Positions 24,201-36,539 of a DNA stretch of 64,000 bases are shown one piece after another (positions within the stretch are counted from its first letter, which is position 1; the number at the start of each line of letters is the position of its first letter). A program made the position numbers and the translations under genes. The stretch spans positions 69,445,160 to 69,509,159 of the forward strand of contig OX104130.1 in the NCBI GenBank assembly GCA_944470555.2, written 5' to 3'. Under the pieces are notes generated by a model, which was not told the origin of the DNA, made no database searches, and worked only from the letters and a program-made list of their open reading frames with translations. The stretch comes from Heterobilharzia americana. Taxonomy: Eukaryota; Platyhelminthes; Trematoda; Strigeidida; Schistosomatidae.

Positions 24201-24423
24201 ATCTTTTTGATTGATTTAAAACATATTTATATACCGTTCCTAAGTCCATATGTTACGAAGATTCTCATCTGCGATTAATTAATGAATGGAAAAATATTAT
24301 TCAGCGGAAATAGTTGTGGAATGAAGCATACACATCTGGTCAAAACAAACCAAATAATTTCACGGTGGACAATAAGTTTAAAAATTAAACAACCAATGAG
24401 TGGGATAAACATAATCCACTTAC

Positions 24424-24845
24424 TTCATTTGTATCGCGGAAAAACTCCTTGCCAAGGCAAATTACTTTCAACAGTACACATAAAAAGAATAAGGCTGTGA
24501 TTGCAATGCTTAGAAAATGCAGAATTTCTGAAGCTTCATGCATTGCTCTTGCACCAAGCTGACGCGTTTTCATATGTGAATCTCCACAAAATCCTTCAGA
24601 ACCTAGGCCATTTGAATGTGGATGTGATTCCATTACAGGTGCATCTTCACTTGAATCAGAAATATATACAAAAGTAGGTGATGATGAAGATAAATGGGAA
24701 GAATACTGATCTGTCTTGTTTTTTTTAGGAATTATTTCAAAAGTTTCATTTGAATGTGTAGTTTTTGTTAGATTGTTTGTCAAAGTAATTTTTGATGTGT
24801 CCGCTGACTCTAAATGTACATATGATCTCTTTCTATATTCCGCTT
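24424..24845 (-). CDS. Exon of a transmembrane protein gene (3' side)
   Basis: I do not recognise the protein. The 422-nt exon follows a good acceptor (pyrimidine tract TGCCTTTCTCTTTTAACAG, minus strand) and ends before a strong donor, GAA|GTAAGT. It encodes about 140 residues. First comes a polar Ser/Thr/Asn-rich stretch with an acidic patch (YISDSSEDAPVMESHPH). Near the C-terminal side is one hydrophobic segment, ILHFLSIAITALFFLCVLLK, long enough to span a membrane. The exon needs one incoming base, which the exon at 29133-29531 supplies exactly. If the donor were not used the frame would stop at 24385. Further exons would lie to the left but were not found. The open frame, both splice sites and phase agreement support a real exon; the function is unknown. 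Confidence 0.6.
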
Positions 24846-26694
24846 CTGTTAAAAGAGAAAGGCAATATACAAGATTAAAACTTGGTTCTTATGAATAAGT
24901 AAATTAGGGTCACAAATTTGACAGTTCCGTCACACAATATCTAACAAATAAAACATAAACATGAGCAGGAATTTACTGATAAACTGATTGGTATGGAAAT
25001 ACTTGTTTAATTAAATTAACTTCTTGAAGATAGGATAGCGCACAAGTCATTAAATAGTTTCTTCCATTTTACTGGAAATACTCAACCACATGAAAGTTAT
25101 TCCTAATGTTATGTCTAGAAAGCACTTAAGTTATGATCTTATATATCTGTTATTCATAAGAAAAACTAACTTTTTAGCCGTTTTTTCAGTTTCCTTACTT
25201 CCTTATGCATACAAACTTCAGAATAATTTTCTTTCATTCTTAACCAGTATGCTAATCCAGATTTCTTTTACTATATAGATGTGAACCTAATTAAATGAGT
25301 ATTTTTTTTGCCCATTCTATGTAGTTCCCCTGATCAGATTTGTTTCCTAGGCTATCTCTCGTGTGTCGAAAAGGAAATCGAGAGATGTACTAATCTATCG
25401 TTCTTCGTAGTAGGTAAATTTTATGAAGGGATGGATAGTGTTGGAGAATTCCAATTTGCTGCACTAAATTGTTTGGTACACATAACGAACCCTTCTGTAT
25501 AGCAGCAACAGTAGCCAGGTATATTTGGCTTACTTCATTATTAGCAATTCTTTAATTTCATCAAAGCGCATCTATTCATACCGAAACAAGAGGCAGACCT
25601 ATTGTTACCTTATCTGGTTTCTACTTGTATACGCTGTTTCTGATATGATGAAATGCTGGTGGAGTACGAAATGAATATGGGAACCCACTAGAAGTAATGA
25701 ATGGGATTTTAAAGTACACGATGAATACCAGTTTGCTGTTAGACAAGGAGCGTTATCTACAACTAAATATGTCTGCGATGAATTCAATTACAAAAGGTCT
25801 TAGACCACACTCGAGTGACTTTTCCATTAATAATAATGACTACAATTATAGTCGGTTTATTTCAAAGCAGCAATTGTGATACAGCATGGAATGTCTACAA
25901 AATATACGCTATGTCCAGTAATTTATAAAGAAATAATTACTATGCCTGTACACCCTTGACAATAATGGTAAGAAAGGTACTGATGTGAAACGGACAGCTG
26001 GTGCTACATTACCGTCTGATCTGGACTCAGGTATAAAGACGAAATCGAGTGTATTTGGATGGTGGTAGTTTAGTCAGCAGGTAAAATGTCTGCAATTCCA
26101 TTTAGACACCCTAGGAATACTAACATGTTGTATTTTTGGGCATTTAAATCTGGCGTCACCTTGTTTGTTGTTTCGTTCTTAGCTTATCCACAGTAACCAG
26201 TTTGCGGTAAACACTAAAAATAATACCAATCTGTCTTATTCTCTAGACAAGGAAAAATGCATTAAAATTGTCCACATTTTTCATGTACTGCATAGAAAAC
26301 TGAATAACGCAACTGAATGTCTGAGACGGTATCATCTACACGTAGCCGAAACCATGTGAAATACTGAGGGATGATCAAACTGGTGCATTCAAAAGAATTA
26401 TACTGAACTCACCTATCACCTCGAACCTAGTTACTGGACCATGCATCTTCCACCTATTATTGTACACACTACTGTTATAATAAAGTTACCTGTTGATGTA
26501 CTGTTTTGGCATTTTGAAAAGTTCTCCAAACCTTTCTAACAATAAAGTCTGTCTCACAAGGCACCAATTAACCCAGATAAAGGTAGCAAGTACAATGGTT
26601 GGGGGAATCATTAGACAACTTATTTTTAAAAGCATGGAGTTCATTATTATAGTGCTCTCAGGATGCTGACCACTCGATAAATGTCGCAACTACT
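24846..26694. other. Probable intron sequence, no other feature
   Basis: This lies between the two phase-matched minus-strand exons. No exon, RNA gene or repeat was recognised. Open frames on both strands are short and unsupported. Confidence 0.45.
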
Positions 26695-28207
26695 ATGCTT
26701 AGTGCTCACACCACTGTTGCAGAAAGTCTGCATGGAAGGAAGGAAAGAAAGGCAGCTGCTGATGGATAAGGAGAAGGGCTACCTCATCAAACTCCCAAAG
26801 AAGGGCAACACAAGTCATTGCAAAAGCAACAACTGGTGCGGAATCATGCTTTATGCTCGTCCATCCCAAGTAATATATAATGCCGCATCATCCCGGAGAG
26901 ACTCAACGATGCGCTGGATTTAAAATTACGACCGGAACAGACCGGCTGGCTGAATGAATGGCCTCCGGAAAAACAAATCAGGTAGAGATCAAAACGTCAC
27001 ATTACCTCAACATTATCGATTTTGAAAGGACTTCGATCAAAGCGTCGACCGAGAAGTAATTTGACAGGTAGCTGCTTCAACACTACAGTTTTGGTGCCAC
27101 AAACCTTCGTCAACCTCGTTCAACGGCTACATGCTATATGATGCTACATGCCAGGTGATTAACATTAAAAACCTCAGTGATCCCACTGAAGTGAAGACAG
27201 AAGTAAGACAAAAGTGTCATCTACCATCACTAATGATCTTGATTCTGGTCGACTCGAATGAACTGGATCATGCAAGGAATTATGAGAAGCGAAGAGAGGC
27301 GTATTTGCTGTTTGACTGATAAAAATACCCAGAAGAAGATTTGGAGTTCGCAAATGATGATTTATGACTAATGTCTTATCTCACACATACTCGAAGATCC
27401 ACAGGCGAAAACTAACAGGTTGACAAGAGAGGCGAGACAATGGAGACGCTATCTCCTTCAGGTGAAGGTAGAGAATAAAGAGGTGATGGAGACACCCACA
27501 CAAAAACAACAGCAAGTACCAGCCGCCATTAACAGGATAAAACTTAAAGCAACTAGTCTCTTTCACCTACCTGCCTAGCAAGTATCGTCTCAACTACAGG
27601 CAACGGTGGCGGCACAGATGAGGATGTCAAAAACAGGATCGAAAAAGTAAGACAAGTCTTCATATACCTGAAATCAGTGTGGAGATCTACTACACTCGAC
27701 GTAAAGCGTGAACGAGATCCGAATTTTCAACATTAATATCCGTGGGGTGAGTGCTTCTGTGTGATGGTTGAGAGACGTGGTGCGTTACGAAAAGCATTTC
27801 TGAAAAGATTACAGACATCCATGAACATCTTTCTACACTGGATACTGGAGATCAGATGGCCAGAAAGAATGAACCGTAGGGAACTCACTCTGGCAACAAA
27901 CCAAAGAAGAACTCATCACCTATCAAATATGGAGAATACGAAAATGGAAATGGATTGGATTGGAAATACACTGAGAAGTCCGATTGAGAACATTACGCAT
28001 GGGGCCATGTTCTCGAGTGGAATCCAAGTGGAAAAGGACGAGTTTTATTTGTGATGGTGACATGGAGGAGATGGTGTGAGGAAGAAATGGAAGCTTGTGG
28101 GTAGTGGTGGAGAGAGGTTCAAAAGTCTGCAGAGAAGACAGTGCAATTGAGGCGTTCTTCTGAAGCATTATGTTCCACTAGGAACCTAAGAAACAAATAA
28201 TATAAAT
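26695..28207 (+). mobile_element. 5'-truncated SR2-type RTE inside an intron
   Basis: It starts within RT (CTCACACCACTGTTGCAGAA). The first part reads LLDKEKGYLIKLPKKGN-like at 26750-26815, matching the RT fingers of the complete copy. Later blocks are YDATCQVINIKNLSDP (27134), LQTSMNIFLHWILEIRW (27800) and MEMDWIGNTLRSP (27945). It ends near 28207 with ACAAATAATATAAATAAAA, a decayed TAA tail. A large part of motif A to C is frameshifted. The insertion is antisense to the host exons at 24424 and 29133. Its 3' 1 kb is nearly identical to the copy at 18.1-19.2 kb. Confidence 0.75.
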
Positions 28208-29132
28208 AAAATATCTATGCTTAGTGGAAGCGACTGCTATAGAACATTCCGTAGCCTATCTGCATATGGAAAGTGACTGGGTTAAACATACTGCTCCATT
28301 TATGATGATGATTTGACTTTGTTTGATTTTCATAATTCCTAATTTCCTTTACCTTTTAATTTCAGCTGTGTGAATTAACGTTAATATGTTGCATAACTTG
28401 TAACTAGGTGTTATTTGCTATTTTAGTAAAGGTTCCAACCCTTTGGTATAATTTCTGAAGCTGCATAATGCATGTATGAGTACCGATTTGAACGCATATC
28501 GTATAACTTTCGCATTCTCAATACTATCCTGTCTGGCTTAGAGAAAAAAATGGAAATGTATCTATGGCTGTTAAACAGAATAGTTTGTAAACTGAGGACA
28601 TGAACCTTTTTTTGATCAACTCTTTAATGGTTCATATAAACTGTAACCAAGCCATGTGAAAGGGGTAGGGATAAGATGCATGAAGATATCTACGAAATCA
28701 TGTATTCTTAAGTTCAAACTGTTATTGTGCGTTAAAGAGAAAACAGATAAACAGCTTCTCTTTTTAACATGCCAATCTCAAAAGTTTAAGCACATTTAAA
28801 AAGGAAAATTTTTGTTCACCACAATCATCAATTCTATTTTTTTCACAACTGAATGGGATGGTTCTGACACTTGGGATTCTATTGTGTTTTATTACGTTAT
28901 GTTATGTCATTGAGTATTTCATGGTTAAACTGTGTGACTAGATAACTTTTCTGTGTTAACTATTGAAATTTTAGTATTTATATGACTGGAGAAAATTCTC
29001 AAGGTAAGATGGTATATCATTCCACAAGTCTAGCCACTTTAGCTTTATTCAGACACACTTTTTCCCCAAAAAAGTGAATCTTTAAAAAAAAGGCATAACA
29101 TTATTTCGACTTAATTTCACTAGATAGCTTAC
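28208..29132. other. Probable intron sequence, no other feature
   Basis: AT-rich DNA between the intronic SR2-type copy and the donor of the exon at 29133. Nothing recognised. Confidence 0.45.
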
Positions 29133-29531
29133 CGTTTTCTAAAATACATTTTATAGATGATCCAAAAGTTTTGTACCAGTGTGATAAGAAATTGCATATA
29201 TCCATCAGCAGTTCATCATCCTTTTCAAGATGACCAGTAGTATGTAAGTGAAACTTTTGAATTTCTATTCGAGGGCTTGGATTTGTAAAATTTGATTCAT
29301 TTGTGAATATTTTTACACGATTTGATTCTTCATCTAAAAATGTTCGATCCTTCATACCATTATTATACACTGAAACATTCCTCAACTTTACATTAGATTT
29401 TACAAAATGTGGCGCATATTCATCAGAATAACATTGAGAAGGTAATTCTATATAAGGTGCAGTACTATACATTAACGTACATACAATATCACGAAATTCT
29501 TCTAGTTGTGTACGAAAATTACTTTTATATG
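29133..29531 (-). CDS. Exon of a transmembrane protein gene (5' side)
   Basis: A 399-nt exon on the minus strand. The acceptor is strong (TTTTTTTAATTATTTCAG, then CATATAAAAG) and the donor is good (GAAAACG|GTAAGC). The frame is open for 132 codons. It encodes a mixed, soluble-looking segment with normal codon variety: YKSNFRTQLEEFRDIV at the start, then PSQCYSDEYAPHF, then LLMDICNFLSHWYKTFG near the end. It ends with one base of a split codon, which joins the exon at 24424-24845 in frame, across an intron of about 4.3 kb. Together the two exons give about 273 residues. I cannot name the family. The upstream exon was not established; a candidate at 30053-30319 has the wrong phase unless a second acceptor 10 bases further in is used. 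Confidence 0.6.
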
Positions 29532-30052
29532 CTGAAATAATTAAAAAAATGGAGAAACGAAATATTAAGCCTATACGTAAATCTTTTTAACAGTATGGAT
29601 TTTTTAACAAATCAGAGATAACACTCTAAGTTTTATTTGTATGTCTTTCTAAGGAACACGTGTAACTAAAAACTACCAGAATGCCTGGAATGGTCTTTAT
29701 TCATAAAAATGTAGTTTGGTTCCTTTGCGCATTCTAAGCAGTAGCTAAGCGCAGACCCATGGAGGTAAACATGAATCTTAGTAACTATGACACAACGGCT
29801 TCGAAATTAGAAAGAACTATTTGTATTCTTATAAACGTTATTCACTATTTTGCTCAGATGTCAACTTAGTAAATTAAGTGATCGGTTTAATATTTCATTA
29901 GAAATGATGAACTAGGCATTTACGGGCCGATAAATACTAATGGTAAAGTCATTATGCAAAAGAGAATTACATAGCATGGTTTTATCACCAATAAACCGAA
30001 ATTCAGTTATCTATCAGCGTAACTCTAGAAGTTTCATTTAGAAGTGTTATTT
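29532..30052. other. Non-coding, possible intron
   Basis: AT-rich sequence upstream of the exon acceptor on the minus strand. Nothing recognised. Confidence 0.45.
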
Positions 30053-30319
30053 ACCAGTAACGACGTATTAGAAATATCTGATTTTCATTCTTCAGAGTAT
30101 TGTTTTCCTGACGTAAGTTGTAAAAACAAACAAACAAACTGAAAAATATTATCTCATTGTGGTTGCCAGTGAAATTTGAATTTTTCATCCTCAATCCCAG
30201 CTTCATAAGTTTGTTTCGCTGTTTTAATTGTGGTTTGTTTGTACATAAGCCTTTAATTATGTCCACAATTTGACGTCGAAAATAATCTAACCATTCATTA
30301 ATTTTGATATCACTGTATA
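30053..30319 (-). other. Candidate upstream exon (uncertain)
   Basis: On the minus strand an acceptor-like CCTTGGAATATACAG precedes a frame reading INEWLDYFRRQIVDIIKG, then basic residues, and ending FLIRRY before CTG|GTAAAT. The first 45 residues look protein-like. The middle (IIFFSLFVCFYN) looks like a pyrimidine-rich intron end. The donor phase does not match the main acceptor of the exon at 29531. It fits only if splicing uses the next AG at 29522. The call is weak. Confidence 0.25.
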
Positions 30320-30518
30320 TTCCAAGGTAATGACAATATAGATCTATTTACAAGTTTTAGAAAACAGAAAGTGTTTGTGCTAAATCTTCAATCCAAAGAA
30401 ACTGATGGATATTTTGCTGCATGAAGACAGTTGGATAAGGACTAGGCTTATATTCAGATCAAGCAATATAGGCCACAAAAACTACTGCCGCAGTATACGG
30501 AGTTAACACCAATAAATT
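30320..30518. other. Short spacer
   Basis: No feature seen between the candidate exon and the 5' end of the SR2-type copy. Confidence 0.4.
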
Positions 30519-33250
30519 TTAACTAGTTCAAAAATCACTAGACCGTCATAAGCTCAGAACTCACGGAAGGTTGGGCATGGGGCTAGAAACCCTACCTCGG
30601 AAAAACAATCCAATCCCTAAAGAAACTCCAAAGCACAGACAAAATAAAAAATAAAAACAAACTTATTTCTCGCTGGAATCGCGGAGACGAAATGACTCCG
30701 GTGGGTGAAAGCCTTCGACAAGCCAGTCGACCGATGTGTCTTCTCCCTCGATGGAAGCGAAAGAAGGGATGAGGACATGGAGTGTCCGCAATATGTATGA
30801 ACCTAGCAAGGCTGCCCAGATTTCAATGGAGATGAGAAGGTATAGCATAGATTTGCTAAGAATCTGTGAGGAATATGAAGATGGAATGCATTTGGACTCA
30901 TCAAACTGCCAAATTGAGGGTCAATAACCTACTCAGATACTGTCACCCAGACGACAACCACGAGCACACTGAGCATCGAAGGTTCTCATGCAGCGGGAAC
31001 CAATCTACTCTTGCTGGATCACAATCCCACAATGATACGCAACGTTATACACCTACAAATAATGCAGATGAGAAGGTGAAGGACGAATTCTACAGATAAT
31101 TGCAATCAGTAGTGGACAAGACACCACCTCAGTTGATGACATCAAAATTCTATTGGGTGGGGTGACATGAATTTTCACACTTGGAGCAGATAACACTGGA
31201 AGGGAACTTATTATGGGTCGAGAAGCACACGGTGAAATGAACGAGAATGGGGAACTGTTTGCAGATTTCTGCGCATTCAACGAAGCACTGTTTAAAAACA
31301 CAAAGATATTCACAATGGAAGATAGACTTCACCAGATGGACACGCTAAAAATCAGATCAACTTTATCTAAATGTGAAAAATGTGGAGATGCAACCTACTG
31401 GACACAAGATGAAGAAGAGGAGCAGATGTAGCTCCACACCACTCACTATCCAGTTCAAAAAACCTTCCAAATCAAGTTGAAAGCCATCAGAGAAAATAGC
31501 GATAGATCACAGTTAAATTTGAACACCTAGAACAGAAACGGAACTGAAGGACGAAATTACGAAGGGCATCTTCACGTCGTCAGACATAAGGACAAAATAT
31601 GAAACATTGAACAACACCCCTGGAGGATAGTGTGTGGAAGAACACTGACACTGTTTGAAAAAGACGTGGAAACAAATCTGCATAGCAGTATTAGGAAGGA
31701 AGAGAACCAAGACAAGACACAGAATGGATCTCGACGGATACATTGAAGCTTATAGAGCAGGGAGAGGAAGATAGCAAAACAAGAGATGAACCAGTGCAAG
31801 GATGCACAATGAAAGGAAGAACTACGTACCACGTACGAAACTTTGGACAAAGTATTGAAGAAGAGTGCACGGAGAGACAAAAGACACTTACTTCTACGAG
31901 AAACTAGCAAGTGAAGCAGAAAAGAATGCTGATAGGAGAGAGAGACCTAACAACAGTGTATCAAATAACCAGGTTACTATCTGGAAGGGTAGAGATCAGC
32001 ACAGATGAAGCCAATGAAAGATACTGGAGGAAACCAAGAAGGAGGAACAGAGGAAATAATGGGCTGATCACTTCAAAAAGCTCTTGAATCAACCACCACC
32101 ATGACCTACAGCTCGTCCAGAAATACCACCAGCAACTGCAGAACTACAAGTGAACACAAGACCTCCGACAAAAGCAGAAGTGAAGTCCCGAATGCCATAA
32201 AACTGCTGAAATTCGGGAAAGCAACAGTACCAGATGGAATTTCGCCAGCACACTAAAAACAGACTCAGAGACATCAGTAGTGGACATGCTCACACCACTA
32301 AGGCGGGAGATTTAAAAGGAAGAAAGCAAGTAAGGAGAGCTACCTGCCGATTGATTGGATTAGGGTTACCTTGTCAAATTCTTAAAGAAGAGAGACCTAA
32401 GACTTTGCAAAAGCAAGAACTGGCGTGAAATCATGCTCCATCCCTGTCCAACCCAAGCAAAATGTTATGCCGCATCATCCTGGACAGACTAAACGATGCG
32501 CTCTATTCAAAATCACGACCGGAACAGGCTGACTGGCTGGCCTCAGGAAGAACAAATAATATGGAGATCAAAACACATCTGCGCGCGCTGCGAGACGAAT
32601 CATCATACAACAGAGTATAAAATGGCAGTCAACTCAACTCTATCTCAACTTCATCCAATTTGGGAAGGCCTTCGACAGTTTCTACCGAGAAGTAATTTGA
32701 CAGGTAGCTGCTTCAACACTACAGTTTTAGTGGCACAAACCTTTGTCAACCTCATTCAACAGCTATATGCTATATGATGCTACATGCCAATTGATTCACA
32801 ATGAATGGCTCAGTGACGTTCTTGAAGTGGACAGTGAAGAAGCTTGTCGCATCACGAAGATCACTTCCAACAAACTACAGACATTCATCAACATAGGTCT
32901 ACACTCGATACTGAAGATCACATAGCCAGAATGAATTAATAACAAGGAACTCACTTTTGCAACAAACCAACTATGAAGCTGTCACCCAACAAATATGTTG
33001 ACGAGGAAAGTGAAGATGAACTGGATTGGATATACACTGAGAAGTCCGATTGAGGACATCATGCACAATACCAGGCTCTCGAGTGGAATCCAAGTCGAAA
33101 ACGACGAGTTTTATTTGTGAGGGTGGCATGGAAGAGATGATGTGACGTAGAAATGAAAGCTTGTGGGCAGTGGTGGAACCAAGTTGAAACGACTGTATAG
33201 AAGAAAGGGAAATGGCGACGCTCTACTGAAGCTTAATAATAATAAGTTGT
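30519..33250 (+). mobile_element. Full-length but decayed SR2-type RTE
   Basis: It begins with the family 5' end (TTAACTAGTTC, then GGTTGGGCATGGGGCTAG) and ends with a short TAATAATAATAAG tail. In order: endonuclease start RTWSVRNMYEPSKAAQI (30773), an MGREAHGEMNENGELFADFC block (31214), the linker near 32045-32095, RT entry LKFGKATVPDGI-like (32205), YDATCQLIHNEWLSD (32775) and the C-terminal domain. Stops and frameshifts are spread throughout and the catalytic boxes are unreadable. Its 5' UTR matches that of the minus-strand copy ending near 49120 (both keep CAAAAATCACTAGACCGTC), so the two form a subfamily. Confidence 0.75.
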
Positions 33251-33948
33251 CACAGATGTATAAGTTTATTTCCAGCTTCTGAAGTGTGGGGATTGGGATA
33301 AAGAAGTACAATGTGTTTTGCCGAAACGTCCAGACACATGGGAAGTAATATAGCCTTCTTTACTAACCTTGTGTGCAGTAGTATCACACATTTTGTGAAT
33401 CACAATTTATTTTATTATTTGAACTAAAAAGTTACAATAACTTATCTATACGACAATAAACAAAACCAGTATCTTACTTTGAAGTGATTGGATTTCCAAA
33501 ACTATCTCACTGATCACAATCCCCGCATCAAGTAACACCAACAATGACATAAATATCTGCAGTACATTACTCCGAAGACCGATCAAAAAACACTGTCTCC
33601 ACCTGTATTTGAATATTAAAAAGGAGTTATTTTTTAAGGTGTGCAGTCAGAATAAATGTAAAGCTTCTATCACAAACTAAGTGGTTAAAAATATCATGAA
33701 AAAGCACGACAGAACGATCCATTATTTCCTTCATGAGATAAGAATAGCATCACCTAATAGGAGGTGAATCATGTTTTTCTCACTGAACACCAGTATATAT
33801 TTCCATTACTAGGTCGTTGCTAAAACCTGAAATCTAGGATGGAAGGCAGTTGTGTAATAATCCTTTACACAATGGAAATAATGAGGAAGGTAAGGAGTTT
33901 TATCAAGTGAAAATAGTTGGTTGATGTGAAATGCGATGACCTAGTATC

Positions 33949-34006
<58 letters not shown>

Positions 34007-34353
34007 AAGGTGGAGAAAGAAACAAGAATCATAATGAATGTGGTAATATTTAACTAACTAGTTATGATGAAATCATAATTAAACTTGTGAAAGTGCTAAT
34101 ACTAAGACAGGCTAGGAGATTAAACATGCTTTTCCTGCACACATAGATCAGACCGGAATTGACGTTTTATTACTTAGCAGATATCTGTAACCTACTTTGA
34201 ACAACGTTGATTCCAGCTATTTAATTTGATATATTGTCTTAGATATACCCATTTCCTTACTCAGAAAGAAAAAAGTAACCTTATTCGGAGAAGTAAAGTA
34301 GACTGAAATTAAACTTTTCTGAAATGGAATGCATGTTCAATGTTACTTATAGG
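33251..34353. other. No gene recognised; (TA)n at 33953-34003
   Basis: AT-rich DNA. The TA tract of about 25 units is the longest microsatellite in the window. Confidence 0.5.
33953..34003. repeat. (TA)n microsatellite
   Basis: About 25 uninterrupted TA units. Confidence 0.95.
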
Positions 34354-34579
34354 TTTCATTTTGATAAAAGGATTACAAAAGCTGAAAGAAACATCTTTAT
34401 TAGCTCGATGTGTTGCAATATTCATGGTGCTCACTATTATTCTGCTTTGCTTTTATACATTTCTTCTTCCAATACTTTACGTTGACACCATACCGGCAAT
34501 GATATTCTTCACTCATGTCCAGATTACTTTACCACGCTTGAACGTACTTCTCATGAGATCAGGTTCACCAAATCAGTGA
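34354..34579 (+). pseudogene. Possible membrane-protein exon or remnant
   Basis: After an AG (TTCAATGTTACTTATAG) one frame reads FILIKGLQKLKETSLLARC, then VAIFMVLTIILLCFYTFLLP, a hydrophobic span, then a second hydrophobic stretch and a stop. In the neighbouring frame the first part reads DKRITKAERNIFISSM, which looks better as coding. A frameshift near 34410 would give a cytoplasmic KRITKAER loop followed by two membrane spans, as in the last third of a seven-helix receptor. That interpretation is speculative, and the acceptor is weak. It may be a decayed exon or chance. Confidence 0.25.
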
Positions 34580-35084
34580 TACAAATATGTCTTATTGCAT
34601 ATCAGAGTCAGTGAATAAGTTTAATTTTCTCCATGACTGGCACCGAACTGTAGAAATTAGTAAGGTGTCAGTTCCATATGGGCTTTATTTGGATAGATTT
34701 TCCTAATGTTCTATTGTTGGGTCTTGTGTGTTTGGCAGTAGCTGTTTGTAGATCCTCCTCTGTGATGAACTGAAATGCTAGATGACAACTTCTGAACTCG
34801 ACCTAATCGTTTTGTCAGTGTATCTCAATACTGAAAATAAACTGAACAATATATCAGGAAAAGAAACACCGTACAAATGTCTTGTTATTGCTTACAGTGT
34901 TTCAGCTGCTCACCGGTTAATACAATGATAAACAGACTAAAGGGGGAATCTTGCTGTACATATATTTTGCAATGCATACACACTTAAAATTACTGAAACA
35001 ATGGGTAGAGTGAGTTCATAGAGATCGATGTCTGTGAGTTGAAAATCAAACTTCTGTTTTATTTTTCATAACTTCCAGTTTATA
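34580..35084. other. Spacer, possible further PLE decay
   Basis: The minus-strand translation holds a short FITEEDLQTA stretch near 34750 that could be a PLE remnant downstream of the next feature, but it is not convincing. Nothing else recognised. Confidence 0.35.
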
Positions 35085-35475
35085 CAGCTAACTCTGATTG
35101 AAGGGAATCAAAAGCATTTTGTCAACATATTCCTGGCTATTCATCAAACCAGCATCCTTTTCTTTATCAAGACGAATCAGGATTATGGTATTATTGTTTC
35201 TTAGAGAAGACCTGTTCAACATGATCTTTTGTCAGCAAATAATTAGAACTGCATCTTGAATTAATAAATTAAACTCAACAGTCAATAACAGATGATTTAC
35301 CAAGCTAGAAATCCTATAGTGATTCTGGAAGAAGATTGAAGATGTTACTGATTAGTTTTTCAAATTACATCTGATTATGGAGTCTGTTAACCTTGGATAT
35401 GCTGCTGCAGAACTTCGGATCTAATGATAAAGCTTGTGATGGGATTTCTGAGGAAAATACTAAAGGGTGCTTATC
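35085..35475 (-). mobile_element. PLE N-terminal fragment
   Basis: Minus-strand translation gives LSLDPKFCSSISKVNRL at about 35435-35385, and further on RLDKEKDAGLMNSQEYVDKM at about 35175-35118. These correspond to LSLGPNFCDIRNRISKM and PDKGSAIVLMDKKEYIDKM in the PLE at 36540. They mark the N-terminal domain that precedes RT in Penelope-like elements. Frame changes separate the blocks. This fragment and the next PLE lie in opposite orientation, 5' ends facing, about 1.1 kb apart. Confidence 0.55.
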
Positions 35476-36539
35476 AGGATTGTCAAAGAACTGTCAATGG
35501 ACTAACTCTGACTTAAGACTCAAAATATTTTGATTTGATAGGCTGAAACTGTATTTTTAACACAAGAGAGACATAACCTTTAAATCATTAGCATCCATTT
35601 GCTAACAAATCATAAGGCCAGTGGCTTCTGAAATATGTTTTCATTTCTGCTGCAGAGTGTAATAAAATTTCGTAGTGTGTCGCAGTTTTTAAATATCATG
35701 AGTTAACATGTATACCTAAATAAAGTGAAATAATCATAAATTCAAAGAAAAAGATGTTCTTCTCTAAACTTGTTTCCTCTTTTGCTTCTTATCGTTTGAA
35801 ATTTGTTTGAGCTAATTTTAAAAGCATTGCCGTAAACTATTTGTTTGATTCTCTTAACATTGAATTACTTTTTTCAAGGAATTCTATACTATCTTGTTTT
35901 TTATATTCACGATTTCTCAAATTCAATTGGAATGAAAATGTATGCATAAGATCTCTGTTTGCAAAAATAAACATAGATAAAGTAAGAGGATAATAGTCAG
36001 TCTCACAAGAAAAAAAGATACCAACCAGTTATTGATTCATTACTCGTTTATTCTAATAGTCTATACTAACATTCTTTCGAAGCGCTTACCATACTTATTA
36101 TGCGCTAGATTTGAGATAAACTGAAAGGTTTAGTTTTTTGTAAACTTGGAATTCACTAAAAAAAATATTTATGCATAATTCATATTTACTAAGAATTCTA
36201 TGATAATTTATATGTAAATTAGCAAACATATAAAGGATAACACATATTCCTTTTGAAAAAAAAATATGATGGTGATAAGTTCAAAAGCGAATGAAAAATC
36301 ATATGGTATAAAATAGTCGAAAGAAAACCTACTTTTCACGTTTACTAACAACACTTCTGATATCTTCTTATGAATTGAAGGAAACTTAATAACAATAGAT
36401 ACTTGTCAAGAATGACATTTTATTAATTTTAATTTATTTGTAATAAGTAGAAATGCATAAATGATTCAAGTTAAAAAAAAGTCGAAATTTCACAAGTTCA
36501 GAAATGTGAAATAAATTAACACGGTAGGTGAATAGATAG
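35476..36539. other. No recognisable feature
   Basis: AT-rich spacer between two divergently oriented PLE copies. Confidence 0.5.

Noticed and set aside
24282..24500. Plus-strand open frame
   Set aside because: It overlaps the 3' end of the minus-strand exon in antisense. Its composition is not protein-like and no motif is present.
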